NCBI GenBank assembly: GCA_903813345.2 | Contig: CAIIXF020000011.1 | Location: 16,167,754-16,231,753 of the forward strand | Reading direction: 5' to 3' | Source: Owenia fusiformis | Lineage: Eukaryota; Annelida; Polychaeta; Sabellida; Oweniidae | DNA length: 64,000 bases | In this document: piece by piece, positions 1-12,290 of the stretch | Position numbering within the stretch: the stretch's first letter is position 1 | Layout: each line of letters begins with the position of its first letter | Translations under genes and position numbers: made by a program | Notes under the pieces: model-generated | Told to the model about the DNA's origin: nothing | What the model saw: only the letters and a program-made list of their open reading frames with translations | The model's database searches: none

Positions 1-2524
1 CTAATGATTCAATCTGGAAAAAATTAGTAAATTACAATTATCTTTCAAATATTCAAGAAAATTAACTCTTCAATTTGATAAAAGTAAAAAATCTCACGAA
101 TGGACAATTATTTGGGTCATTCATAATCGCCTCAATAAAAAATAAACAAAATCAGATTTTGATGTGTTTATTACAGCGCAGGTGTGTAATAGTCACCAAT
201 GGCCAAATGACCCCTTCAAATTATATACCTACTCATGAATGATTTTAATGTATTTCTCATAAAATACTAATGACTAGATTTGACATGGGATTAATTTTCA
301 ATCTATGTTTGGATAATTTCTTTTTATTTCTTGCTGTTTCCTCTGTTTGGGCATCTAGAGTGAGAAATGGGCATGAAAATGATGACATTTTATGGTTGAG
401 TACTCCCCTCATTAGTATTCTGATCATTCATAAGGGTCACATGTATCATTCATTTAAGGTCACCATCTCAGATATTACACCCTTTCTAACAATGTCACAA
501 TGTCACGGAATGGACATTCCAAATAAAAATTCAAAAATCAATCCATTGTTAATTTCATCAAAATCAAAGTTCCATATTTCGTATGTGGTCTATTTTAACT
601 TTTCTTGAAATTGATGGTTTTCTGTGAGTCTCACATGACAATGATGATTACTTTCAATCAGGCGAATTAAGGTGACTTGGCACTTATTTGAAACCTTTGG
701 GCTACCCATTCAAATGATTCACTTTGAATAAAGTGAATCACCAATTTCTTTTCACTATTTCGATGAAATTTTCAATATTCAGTCCATGCTGCACAATAAT
801 GATTGTGCACTTTAAATCTATCTTAGAATTCTTCACCAAATTTTCCGATTTCTTACTCTGAAACCTGACTGTTTTGGAATTTTATTGCGGTTATTTTGGA
901 ATGAATGGAGCACTCCCCAATGTATACACACAAGCTGTGACATGCACAGTAAATGCTCATGGAAAACTTCACTTCATTTAAAAATTCAACATTTTCATTG
1001 ATGAATTCTTCATGGAGTACATAGCTAGCATATTGTGAACTTTTGTGATCTGTGGCATAGAATGATGTAGTTCAGATTTTAATATTTGCTCGTGATTGAA
1101 TAACGTATCCTTATGGTGCTGAAAATGTCACTCGTTTTGATACATTCTCTATAACTGGCGCATCAAAGGCAAGAGATGAGTTGAGAATAGCTTAAAGGGG
1201 CAACAAGGACTGTAGAGAAAATTCAATTTTTTTTTTACTTTTAAGAGTGTAAACTCAGTTCAAAGCTTCTATAAAGGGAGTCTCCCTTATAGATTTTTAA
1301 GATCCACCATCTTTCAAGAGGAATATCAGCTGAAATAATGTTCATCGAGGGGGTTTCTTTGTAGATAATAAAAATACTTGTATATGTTAGTTTTGATGAA
1401 GTTTCCAAACTTAAATATATTTTGACACTGGTCAATGATCGTTGAATGGCCCCTCTGCATAAATTGTTGCACCTTTAAATAGGTGTTTAAATATAAGGTT
1501 TTACTGTGCATTATATTTGTACTGGAACTCATTACTTTTGGGAGATGATGGAGGCAAAAAAGCCAGGTATTGAAAACAAAACGGATCAATTTTATTGTAT
1601 GCAACACCATTTATGTAATTCTAATGTGTGAAAATCTAACTACAATTTCTATTAATTTCAATAAACATAGCCTTGATCAAATTAATTTCTAAAAAAACAC
1701 ATTGACATTTGACCTTCTTGGTGCTTAACTCATTCAATACTGGGGCAAAAAGCAGTAAAAAACCGAAGAATTTGGGAAATTTGCCATATATGGTACCTCT
1801 GAGATAATATATAAATTATATACATGGGCATACATATGTAGTGTTATATATCATTTTAAAGCATATGATATACTCTTTCAGAATCAATAGGTTTTTAAGT
1901 ACCATTTTATAGGGTGTCATGGTTACAAGAGTCCAAAAAAATACATTGGGTTTGTGCTTGGATGTGATATCACGTCCTTCGTAGTCAACGTATGTGCTTT
2001 ATGACGTCATATCACGTCATTCGTAGCGAGTGAGTTAATGTACTGAATTGACTTACCTCTAAGAGGGGGTCGGCATAATTAGCAGTATTCCCTATATGTA
2101 CAAATAAGTGTTTGTTGTACTGCTGGAAAGAACACAAAAATCGATCAGAATATATCTACATAGTTTTGTGATTCTTCAACAACTTTGATTCATACTAAGA
2201 GATTTATAATTCCATACAATCAATGTTGAATTCCTCTCAATGTGCTAGAGTATATCATTGGGCACATTTGAATGGTCGATGACTTGGAGACAATTTTCGG
2301 AGGTTGATACATGATCGTGTAATAGTACGGACTGATCAAGAGTTATTTTAAATTATATACTTCTGCACACTGGCCAGAAGCCTCATACAATACGGGACTC
2401 TTAACAGGTCAAGAAAATGCTAATGTATTTTCTGGTGTCTATGCAGGACTGAATACTAGTGTTACTTCATTTATTTAACATGTATGCAAAGGAACACTTG
2501 AATGATCACATTTTGTCCACTTAC
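1..2524. other. No gene seen; left flank / TEAD intron
   Basis: AT-rich with scattered short reading frames without homology or splice logic. It should be TEAD intron, since the next TEAD exon is not here. The only structure noticed is the TTAA-flanked element at 1725-2038. Confidence 0.6.
1725..2038. mobile_element. TTAA-flanked non-autonomous element (piggyBac-like)
   Basis: 314 bp bounded by TTAA on both sides; ends TTAACTCATTCAATAC and, inverted, TTAACTCACTCGCTACG. TTAA target duplications are the hallmark of piggyBac transposons. Its right half carries TGACGTCAT and repeated ATCACGTC motifs. No coding capacity. Confidence 0.45.
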
Positions 2525-2687
2525 ATTAACAGATTCTGGCTCTTGTTGTTGCTCTAAAAAGGCAGCAAATTCAACTAGCCTCAGTTTAGGTCCAGCAATG
2601 GAGCGGCCCTGCCATGGTGGGCCTTGGCTCTCCCCTGGTGGTTTCTCTAATCCATAGCCAACTGGACTACCAAATGATGGCTTTACA
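2525..2687 (-). CDS. TEAD: TEAD exon 5 (start of YAP-binding domain)
   Basis: 163 nt, phase 2 in and phase 0 out, from a cttatttcag acceptor to a gtaagt donor. It encodes [19 protein letters not shown], a proline-rich linker, then [20 protein letters not shown] and [10 protein letters not shown]. This is the first strand of the C-terminal YAP-binding domain; the KHLFVHIG continuation expected next is absent from the window. Confidence 0.94.
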
Positions 2688-5600
2688 CTGAAATAAGATA
2701 AGATTTGTTAGTTAAAATAGGACCTCAAGTCCTATTAAACAATTACTACTGAAAAACAAATCAGTTGCCAGGTTATTTTCCTAGATATGAAAAAACAATG
2801 TTTTATTTGACCATATGCAAATTTTAACAAATAAATGAATGGAATCAAAATTATTGCAATATTTTGTTCAGTTCTCCTATGATATTTTACCCAAGCCTGC
2901 AAAATTTCCATTTTCTCTATTTTAGTCAAAATATGTCAATATTTTGTGTTTTTATCATTTTAAGTGGGTGCAATTGGGTTTTCAGTAGAGTGCAGGCCTT
3001 AACTTCAAAATCTCAAGTTGGTGCTGAATGGTAATTCACTTTTATTGTTGGAACAATCACTGTACAACTAAATATTTCAACTTTTTATATTACTTCATAA
3101 GGAGAGTAAAAATGAAACTTACTCTTCTTGAGGTCTTAATCCTGGCTGCCAGAACTGCTGCTATAACAACAAAAACATAAATTGTTTTAATGTCATAGTA
3201 ACAGTATCACTATGTGCAAACAAATTCAAAGAATTCCTAATAGTGATGTTTGATGTACAATTCCAATGCAGAGTTTTTTGCATTGTCATCAAATGCATGA
3301 AATTTCGTAATTGAGCAATGAAATTAATAAAAAAGTGAGAAGAGGAATTAGGCTGTACGTAGTCTACTATGTACACTATGTACTTTGCAAATAACAATGA
3401 AACTTGTGTCAGAAAGTGAAGGGGTAGCAGCGGCATAGCCAGCTTTCAGTGAGGGGGGGTACGATCACCAAAAAAATCCGATCATCAGTAAGGGAGATGC
3501 AATCATGGCATAAGAAACCCCAAGAATTGAAGATTTGTTGAATTTTACAAAAATTGATGCAACTTCCTTCAGAATTTAGGTAGAAGGTTCATATAAAAAG
3601 CATTCTAAAGCTATTTTCTTCTTCTATCTAATAGTTCTATTTCTATTGGTAATGGGGGGGGGGGGGGGGGTGCCACTCCTGGCTACGCCTATGGGTATGG
3701 TATCATATTTGAGAGATTTGAGGTCAGATATGAATAGTTAATGGTTACATATAGATAGTCCTATTGTGTATAATGCATACTCATGACATTGATGTTTTGT
3801 GAGAAAATGTTCCTTGAGAGAAAGGGATATTCATTTAAAATCCAGGGGAGAAATGTCAATTGGCAAGTTTTAAATGTATCTTACATAATATGAAAATATT
3901 TACCCCTGTAGGTCCTATAGATCCTCCCCCTATACCAGCAAGACCCTGAGCTACAGCTTTGTTATGTATAGCACTGGCTGATACGATCTGAGCCGATGAC
4001 ATGGCTGCCATGCTTTGTAGGGCTTTGTCTTTGGCAGCCTGGTCCTGGAAGCAAAACACAAAGAATATGTTCAAAATTGTAACCGTGGAAATCATGACAT
4101 CATAATTAGGAAGCAATTGGATTAAGCACTTAAAAATTCCTAAAATAAATATTTGTAAATTGCACCTCTGGCTGTTTATGGAGAAGGGGGCGATTCATGA
4201 TCTTCATACAATAACATTCTGATGTTTGATAATAAGAAGAGAATAATTCTATACAACATTTTGGCGTCAATGTATATACAGTTAAACCTGTCTTAGTGAA
4301 CACCTCTCTCTGGGGAATACCTGTATCTAGGGAATCCCTTTCTCACTGAAACTGTACAAGTGGTATTTAATCTGAGTGGTTATTTTGCCGAATGGTCAAA
4401 TTTTTTCATTTTCCTATTTTTAATTTTCCTAATGACAAGAAACTTCCAATTGGATAACATTATGAAGATAATATTTCTGACATTTAATTTTCTGAACCTG
4501 GCAAAAATTAGGCAATAGGCAAATTAAATGATTAGGCAAAATTATACACTTATCCAGTACCTGTATAAGATCACCTATCTGAAGAGAACACCTACTTACA
4601 GTGAACACTTTTTTGCTCCATAGGTGTTCACTACATACAGGTTCTACTGTATCCATAAAAAACAGATTTCTTAACTGTAAACAAGTCTTTAATGCCAAAT
4701 CAATTTAAAACTGATACACAATTGAATTGAGTTGAAAGTGCATGTGTTACGGTTATGAAATTCATTGAACTTCTTTTATCGTAAAAATGTCTTTGAGAGT
4801 TGTATATGTACTCAATAATCAAATGTCTCCAAATGGTGACCTTTCAGATGTAACAGTTTTTCAGAAAAAGCTGAAATATTGAAGAAAATATATAATAAAA
4901 ATAAAAACCATCATATTCAACTTCAAATTCATGTTTCTCAATACCCCGTAAAAATTGTAAATGAATGGATGAAAGGGGGTTAAATGAAACGTTAAATGGC
5001 CCATTCATGAATGTTCTGAATGATCATATGATATACCCCTGGATAAAAAAATGATCACGACAAATTTCAATTTAACATGTTATTTCATATCACTGAACAA
5101 TTTTTTACTGATTATCACTTTATATATACGTATTTGGCTCTATTATTATCACTTTATTACTAGAAGAGACATTATCTTCATAAATTCTCAATGATAACCA
5201 CAAATTCAAACATACCTTTTTTGTCAATGAAATGGACAAATATTTATAGAGTCTCGATCGGTGCTCCAAGAAAATATATTAATTGGTCAATTACCCAAAC
5301 TCCCATTAACATAATGCCAAACACTGTGGCAGTGTCAGCTTTATATTTAGTATATTTGACAACACTGAAGTGTTCTTCCTTATTATTGTAGAGCCAGCAA
5401 AATTCTCATAATATCTACTCAATGGAAATTGTCAACAAAAAACTGACTAAAAGTCAGAAATTTTTCAAAATATAGTATACTGTACAAGTAATATGGAGTA
5501 TAGATTGTTAAGCTCAGCTTCAAAGGCAAGCAGTTGAACCTGAAAAATAAGAAATCAATAGACTAATAGACTATTGTGCCATAATATATATAATAATATA

Positions 5601-8600
5601 TATAAAAATATGCACACAAATGACATTTTTATATTTCAGATTATGAAGTGTTTCATGCATAAGCCTGTGCCCTCTTGTAATTTGAGGTCTGTCCGCCATG
5701 TTATTTCTATGAGAATTAGCATGGCAGAGAAGCATCAAAATATAAGAGGTTACAGACTTTATGAGCCAATTCACAAGCAATCCAAGATACACAAATGTCA
5801 TTCATGTGCAATATAAATATATTTTTATATACATTATTGCACGATAGTCTTTAGATTTCTTATTTTTCAGGTTCAACTGCTTGCCTTTGAAGCAGCTTAA
5901 CAGACTGTAAGCCAACCAAGTTATCATTTAGAAGAAATTAAGAGACAACAGAAGCCTTAGCAAGTGTCATTGGAATAGGAAAATATCAAAATATTAGTAG
6001 ATATTGGCTGCGCAAGATTATAAACGTTATACTTGCAACATATTGAAAATGCCCATTTTTATTAGCTTGATTAGGTCTGTACCAGTTTTTGTTATGCATA
6101 AGTTTACAAAATATCAATATGTACATATACCCAGGATCTTTACAATGGCATTTTTCTTATTAAACCAAATTAATAACAAAACATAAAGACAATTGAGCAA
6201 ACTTTAGATAAACTTTTTAAAAAGCTGAAATAATGTGTCAGTTTAGCTTCCATGAACCAACTTAGACTCCCTTTCCACTGGTTTTAATAGTTAGATGTAT
6301 TGACCCCAGGAGCCCATTTCTTGAAATTCTCACCATTTATATATTATAAAATTCTACTGACTCATGATATGTCCATTAAAGTACAATAGAGTTTATTCAA
6401 ATTGTGATAATTAACAATATTTTCAAGAAATGGGCTCCAGATTATTCAAAATGGCCGACACCAACAAGTTTTGCACCGTAACCATGGTAACAATGTACCA
6501 AATGCTACCTTAATGTGCCCTTGTATTTCCTTAGACTTGCGTTTTGCCAGAACTTGTATATGACTGGAGACTTGCTTACGGGATCGTGTTTTTCCCGTCC
6601 GTAAGTAAATATAGCGTGCAATTAACTCATTGCGTCCTATATAGAGACAAAACATGCATAAATATTGGGGTAACAACACATATTATAATCATACACACGG
6701 TCAGAGGGTGCAGGAATTCTAGGATGAGCAACTTATTGGAAATATATATCTAAATAAATCAATATCCAAAATACCAAAGTGTATAATGGTGAGAAGGCAT
6801 CTGTAATTCTGTCAAGTCAATAAGTTTACTTGTGTTTTTAAGGCAAAATGCCTCTTTTAAAATCAGGCAGTTTTTAGAAGCCGAAATAGTCTAATAGGGC
6901 CTCTTATAGGCACATTTTTGGAACTAAAGGATATGTCCATCAAGTTATCACCCTAGATTTCCAAGCAAACACAACTCACAAATTCGCCTTCTACCTTCAA
7001 TATTGTTTGGAGTTCTTTTCCTTTCCTTCGCGCCAGAACTTGGATGTGACTGGACACTTGCTTTCTTGTTCGCTTCTTCCCTGTCCTCATTTCTATATAG
7101 CGAGCTATTAACTCATTGCGCCCTATGTCACATCACAATAGAAGCAGTTAATATATAGTCAAGACAAAAAAGCACCATAATGCCCAGTTTTCAATTAAAA
7201 GATTGATTGTTAAATGCTTTCTTTTTAAATGCAGTTTCATGAAATTATAGCAAAAGAATAAGACAATTTCAGAATTTTCCTATATCTGTGCATTAGACTG
7301 ATTTTAAAAGCATATTACATGTACCACAAGAATGGATAATGAGGGTGTAATTTTACTTTTCTACATGAAAATAGTTCATATTTGTTATTCTAATATGATA
7401 TATGATGTCACAATAATGAGAACAATTGATTTACTGGTCTATAATCGAGTATGGATGACCACTAAATTTCATAAATGCAAAGTTGTTTTTCTGGGTTGTT
7501 CATCATATTTGAACCGAAACAAAGAGCTTGATTCTACGATTTAATATTGGCAAATATATGACCTCAGAATTTATTCTGGCCATTGCTAAAAAAACCTTAA
7601 TTGATACGCGAATTCGGTCTTTTAACAATGAACAGAATAAAATTTTAGGTCGTATCTTTATTCCCTTAATCAACTCAATGTTACTTTGAAAAAGTTCCCA
7701 GTCTAAATCTTGAATGAAAGTTCATGACATTCTACATTAAAAATCAATTTTATTCTTTGCAACTTTATTTTCATTTGATTCTAGAGTCAAACACGTTTAA
7801 TAGTCATTTTATTTACAACAAAAAACACCAGAAGAATCAATATAAAAGTAAAGAAACAGCAAAAAGGCAAAGTACATTTGTAGAAGCCTTTTCAAAACGA
7901 TTCTGCATTAGATTATATATTTCGTTGTCAAATTTTTTGTTCTTATTTTTAAAAAGTCAGAAATTCCTGCATTTTCTAAGAGACAGAAATGTCCCCTTGA
8001 TTTCTAAAAATATATGTTTTTTTATGTATAATCCAAACAAAAGCAAATCTATATCAACATCTATAATTTTTCCAAAGGGGGCGAATAATTACTCATTCTC
8101 TTTAACTCTTTCATTAAATGCTACATTCAATAGAAAATATTGACTTTTGCATTTTCAGGACTGTTGCTTTATTCATTTATCCAACAAGATGAAATTGCAA
8201 TCAAGTGGTACGAAATTACACAAAATAGAAAACAATGATGCAGGTGATTAAGGGACTATCATTTAAGCTGCCGATTGTGCTAAAACAATAGTACAGCGAG
8301 CCTGTCAATATTTAAGTTACCATGGAGAGGTATGTGAGGTATGCCGAAATTTCACGCTAATTAATACAGTTATTTGTTAATTATTACATTATACAATCAA
8401 CGTTGAACAATGGGATACAATATATTCTATAGATGACTGTTGTTGCCATGGTGATACTCAATTTCAAATTCACATAGAGACAAGGGTTTCTAGGCATTAT
8501 TTCCTTTGGTAGATTTGCGTATAATGCCACGAGGAAATAATCAACATAAAAAAGTTCTAAAAGCCTGCAATGTCAATCAAATTTTAATGATGATTTTTTT

Positions 8601-9209
8601 TGATGAAAAAGTAATTAATTAGAATGATGGATGGCACAGGTGAAAAAATTAGCTTAGTTGGTTGGTCGGTTGTCATTAATAGTATGATATTAAAGTTTTT
8701 ATGTTACAGGATTAAAAAATATGTTATATTTAAGAATACAAAATTACATGATAAAACAAGCTAACACTGCAAACAATATTACGGAGACTGTTGCAGTACA
8801 ATATATAATTTAATTCTAATTACAAATCAAATCTATTAACAAATTAAAGGTGACTCAATTAAAAATCAATGATTTATATTAATCTTATATATTATACTTG
8901 TATTTTTGACCATATACATTCAATTTTATAATCATTAAGTTAAACTTAAAAAACAAAAAAAGTCATCAGTATAGATATGAAATAATTCTATTCCTTACCA
9001 TACATTTTTCCTTCATCTGAGAGGATGATTTTACGACGGCCACATGGGGGATAGATGGCAAGGGCCTCTTGGAAGCTCTGCTCTATATCTGGGCTCCAGA
9101 CACCCTCTGCATCATTCCCCAGTTCATCATTATTATTCTCCCCCGATGCACTCCCACCGCCACCACTTCCATTGCTCGCCGTCTCCACAGAGTTCCATTG
9201 GGTCGACAT
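2525..9209 (-). CDS. TEAD: TEAD/scalloped transcription factor, N-terminal half (3' end off the left edge)
   Basis: Nuclear TEA-domain factor, the DNA-binding partner of YAP/Yorkie in Hippo signalling. Coding exons in transcript order are 9209-8999, one of two alternatives (7122-6995 or 6636-6509), 4044-3904, 3160-3123 and 2687-2525. All have GT-AG borders and compatible phases, giving 227 residues. The TEA domain occupies about residues 36-112 ([20 protein letters not shown] in exon 1, [12 protein letters not shown] in exon 2). The linker that follows carries the family-typical [17 protein letters not shown], and the last visible exon reaches [20 protein letters not shown], where the YAP-binding beta-sandwich begins. 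The remaining ~200 residues were not found in positions 1-2524 and must lie outside the window. ATG at 9209 is chosen as the first in-frame start after a splice acceptor at 9224. Vertebrate TEADs often use non-AUG starts; this gene has an ordinary ATG. Family identity is very secure; which paralogue it corresponds to cannot be said. Confidence 0.96.
3123..3160 (-). CDS. TEAD: TEAD exon 4 (38-nt small exon)
   Basis: Short exon with a gttatag acceptor and gtaagt donor encoding [12 protein letters not shown] plus two bases. The FWQPG motif corresponds to the FWPG segment of vertebrate TEAD linkers. The GA overhang joins T of the next exon to make Asp of the conserved DVKP. Confidence 0.85.
3430..3695. 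mobile_element. MITE-like element ending in a G tract
   Basis: Left end GGCATAGCCAGC followed by a G run; right end, inverted, GGCGTAGCCAGGAGTGGCA followed by a 17-base C run (G run at 3654-3670 on the plus strand). About 265 bp, in a TEAD intron. Family not recognised with certainty. Confidence 0.4.
3904..4044 (-). CDS. TEAD: TEAD exon 3 (post-TEA linker)
   Basis: 141 nt, phase 0 to phase 0, with a cttccag acceptor and gtaaat donor. It encodes [12 protein letters not shown] then [17 protein letters not shown], conserved throughout the family, then a Gly-rich tail ending [10 protein letters not shown]. Confidence 0.94.
4278..4651. mobile_element. ACAGTAAAACCTGT-family MITE, copy in TEAD intron
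   Basis: Starts ACAGTTAAACCTGTCTTAG and ends ACAGGTTCTACTGTA, with internal GTGAACACCT motifs shared by at least seven other places in the window. Confidence 0.6.
5503..5905. repeat. ~400-bp imperfect palindrome in a TEAD intron
   Basis: The outer arms contain a 35-bp exact inverted match beginning CAAAGGCAAGCAGTTGAACC (5521 on the plus strand, 5891 on the minus), continuing with lower identity to a centre near 5710. There the sequence runs GCCATGTTATTTCTATGAG and back to TTAGCATGGC. The transcript can form a long hairpin. It could be a fold-back MITE. Confidence 0.8.
6509..6636 (-). CDS. TEAD: TEAD alternative exon 2B (second half of TEA domain)
   Basis: 128-nt exon with exactly the same length and phases as exon 2A, flanked by a tatatag acceptor and gtagca donor. 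It encodes [20 protein letters not shown] followed by [18 protein letters not shown] and GHIK. The [10 protein letters not shown] stretch is nearer to the general TEAD sequence than that of 2A. Splicing 2A to 2B would read GAC GCA ATG AGT TAA, an immediate stop; skipping both would shift the frame of the following exon. Only one copy per transcript is therefore productive. Confidence 0.93.
6995..7122 (-). CDS. TEAD: TEAD alternative exon 2A (second half of TEA domain)
   Basis: 128-nt exon between a tgacatag acceptor and a gtagaa donor, entering in phase 1 and leaving in phase 0. It encodes 42 residues starting [20 protein letters not shown], then the recognition helix [18 protein letters not shown]. 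Compared with 2B it has Glu-Met for Tyr-Leu after RYI, KKRT for KTRS, and [13 protein letters not shown] for [13 protein letters not shown]. It is closer to the exon-1 side, and no stop or splice defect is visible, so both copies look functional. Confidence 0.93.
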
Positions 9210-9223
9210 AAATGCCGAAATAC
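8999..9223 (-). CDS. TEAD: TEAD exon with start codon and first half of TEA domain
   Basis: A splice acceptor (ctattttcag) precedes 14 nt of 5' UTR and the ATG at 9209. Coding runs 9209-8999 (211 nt, ends in phase 1 within the Gly of MYG) and stops at a gtaagg donor. It encodes a Gly/Ser/Asn-rich acidic N-terminus, then the first TEA helix and the [12 protein letters not shown] block. The acceptor implies at least one upstream non-coding exon. Confidence 0.92.
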
Positions 9224-10809
9224 CTGAAAATAGCCAGAATGCAAAATTTTAAATTATGTCGTCAAGGAAAAAAATCAATGAAGTTCTAAAATAAAATGAA
9301 AATGCACAAAGATGTGCCATGAAATTTTTACTTCATTCCTTTTTTATTTTGTACCCGCTAAATATAATTCTAACTTTTCACGTTTTTTATCAATAAATTT
9401 ATTAATTCAACCTATTAATTCCATAACACTGATAGTGTTTATTCCCCTATAATTGCTTCTTTCTTTAACATTAGATAATGTATCATATGGCTTACTTTTC
9501 ATGAACATCAATATCTTTCTTTTTAGAACTTGAAAACGAACACAACTTATCTCATAATATTACTTGTTATTACTTACTGACAATTAAAGATAACTAAAAA
9601 ATCATAAAACTGAACATTTTTGAAAACTAAATTCGAAAATTAAAGTGGTGTATCAGACCATGTTCACATACCTTAATTTGACTTCAAATAAACAACAAAT
9701 AAAAAATAAACAAAAAAAAGCTGCACTGCAATGATTGCTGATGAAAATCCAGATCACTCTAAGCATCTAAATTTTACGACGACCGATCACAAAAAACTAA
9801 AATAATTGAAATTACCAAAATTGTCGAATCCATTCATAGGGAAATCCAGCTAGTCCTGCATATTGTAAATAATCTCCATGTTTGTTACTAAAACTGAGGA
9901 CACTTTGGAGCACAATATGTCACCAATGTAACACATGGCAGAATCTTAGTAGCGTCATAGCTACATTTCGACAGCTAGAATATTTCAATGGGATTCCAAT
10001 GGAGTTACGAAAGCTACTGAAGGGTGCTGAACAGTAAAGTTTGTCAATACCTTCATGCATGGGAAAATAACATTAATTTTTTCTCATACTTGGAATATCT
10101 CAAAAATACCCTTGGATATGATATCCTAATAGGGACACCATTTGCCTCCTCAATTTGACAAAAAAGTACAAACGTGCAAAGAATTTCAGTAACCCCAAAA
10201 ATTGCTGTTGCAATGAAGCATTTAAAAATATTACAAAATCTTCAAATTTTATCTAACATTTGTAGAAATAGTAAAATTCCAACCATGAATTAAACATTTT
10301 CAGGGAATACCATAAATAATTGGTCACAAACAATTCATGACCTTAATATAAACAAATACAAATGTTGACATCTCTAAAATAACAAATAAACAACAATTTG
10401 GTTGCCAATATTTCCGAAACAAAAACCAGAGATCCAGAAACAATAAAAAATGTAAATATAACTGAAAAAATCTGCAAATTAAAGTAGCAAAATAAGGAAT
10501 GAGAGAAATGGATCTATATCATGTGGAATATAGGACATTTCTCAAATATTTTGACTTTTTAAATGAAAGTAGTCTCTGCATTTTTCAAGAGTTACGTTTT
10601 AATGAATCTTGAAATAAATATTTTGATGATATAATGTGTCTCAAGAGATTATATTGAAAACAGATTTTTCCAGGACATCTAAGCACCCATACCAAGATGG
10701 AAAAGAGAATCATATTAAAATATTTCAATTATTTGTTACAATTAACTGCATTGAGAGTTAACATCTGCAGCCTCTAGTCAGATCGACTAACAAAACAACC
10801 TTTTTTGGG

Positions 10810-10898
10810 GTTGTCGAGTTGGCCAAGAGGGCTTGAGCGCCAGCACATTTAGGCCAGGTGATTGGGGCCGTAACCACGAGGTTACGAGTTCGAGACGC
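10810..10898 (+). repeat. tRNA-like segment (SINE head or tRNA pseudogene)
   Basis: TTGGCCAAGAGGG at 10819-10831 fits the pol III A box, and GAGTTCGAGAC at 10886-10896 the B box. Spacing is typical of a class II (Leu/Ser) tRNA, and GAGCGCCAGC resembles the tRNA-Leu D/anticodon junction. The acceptor stem does not pair well, so a functional tRNA is unlikely. Confidence 0.5.
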
Positions 10899-12154
10899 GT
10901 GTGCTCCTTGCGTTTATTCATTTGTATAACTTTCCCATTCTATATTTATAGTTGATCATACCAAATGACATAAACCATGAGAGCAACATGATAAGTGATC
11001 AGCTGATTGAACTATAATTTTGAACAATCTGTAATTACAAGAATAAAAATATATTTGGAGGATTATTTCCATATTATAAATCCATTCGTTTCTCCCTAAG
11101 CCTCATGTAAAAATCTGTTTTAATTAAAGAGTTGAGGTCCAATCCCTTTTCTCATACAAGGTTAGATGATACAAAATGATATTGATGATTTTTTTTATAT
11201 CACTACAATTCATATATCAGAGGTGAGCAGAGGATATATGCCATTGTCTGATATCCATAGAATTCATTTTTATTAATACAAAAGCTTTAAAGACTATGTC
11301 CAGTAAAAGTGTATATTTGCAACTTATATTTGAAAAAGCAATCAAATTCATTGACTAGGTATCAGCCATTGCCCCTTATTCATTATCTATGTTAGGGAGG
11401 GGTTCAACAAGGACTTGATAGATAGTATCATACTTTCTAAGTATTGTAATTGGGAAACCTTTCTTGGATAGTTTTACCATCATGGAAGAAAAAGAACAAA
11501 CAACAGAACAAGCTTTTAATCTATCTCTCACTCATATTTGTAGTACCTAATTACAGTACATTTACACAGATGTAACAATCAAGTTGATTTCTGGGATAGC
11601 ACCAGGCATCAGATTTATGGAAAGGATTACCAAATCTGAACATGTAGAACCCACCTGTCTACAGTCAACTGTTCTCTAGGAATGTCTTTCAGATGTCACT
11701 CTTCTATCTCATCCTGCACAGAGACAGGTGCAATTGTGTACTCCTTGGCTGAATTTCATAGACTTAGGTTGATTGTAAATTCTTTATTGCAACTATAGTC
11801 CCAATGACATATCAAATGCTAATATTTATAGATTTTATGAAATCTTCCCATTTATCATCAAAATCTACAGATAAAATCCTGAAATTTCAATATTTACTCT
11901 TAGGGTAAGGTTACGTTTAGTATAGGCTACTCAAGTGATGAATAAAAAAAATAGTTGAGACTCATTTAAATATTAGGGAGTTTAAGCTTGCATATAAAAT
12001 CGAAACACCAACCTATATGTATGACCAATAGCCCATACAAATGCATCCCTTAATTTTTTTCGATTGAAAAACACTGCCAGTTTAAACTCCCAACTATCCA
12101 TGGGAAGTAAACCGATCCATGCTAAATATTGTACAGTTTTAAGGTTTATATTAT

Positions 12155-12286
12155 ACAATTATTGACCTCTCCAGAGGTTTACTGTCAAAATTATATCCCG
12201 AGACTGTAAACCGAGACCGTAGGTCGATGTTTACAGTCGAGGGATATAATTTTGACAGTAAACCGAATGGAGAGGTCTATAATTGT
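12155..12286. repeat. Inverted repeat, ~58-bp arms
   Basis: Arms 12155-12212 and 12229-12286 share ACTGTCAAAATTATATCCC and its complement plus the flanking GACCTCTCC/GGAGAGGTC. It directly adjoins the stop codon of the Crypton-like ORF and probably belongs to the same element. Confidence 0.75.
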
Positions 12287-12290
12287 TTTG

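Noticed and set aside
5571-5816. Similar open frames on both strands at the same place
   Set aside because: A by-product of the palindrome: each strand reads nearly the same sequence.
7724-8143. 139-codon open frame on the plus strand in the TEAD region
   Set aside because: Low-complexity, Phe/Ser/Lys-rich translation of AT-rich intron; no domain, no splice logic, and it lies inside a TEAD intron.
10810-10898. Functional tRNA gene
   Set aside because: Acceptor stem does not pair and no clean anticodon arm could be drawn; listed as tRNA-like repeat only.
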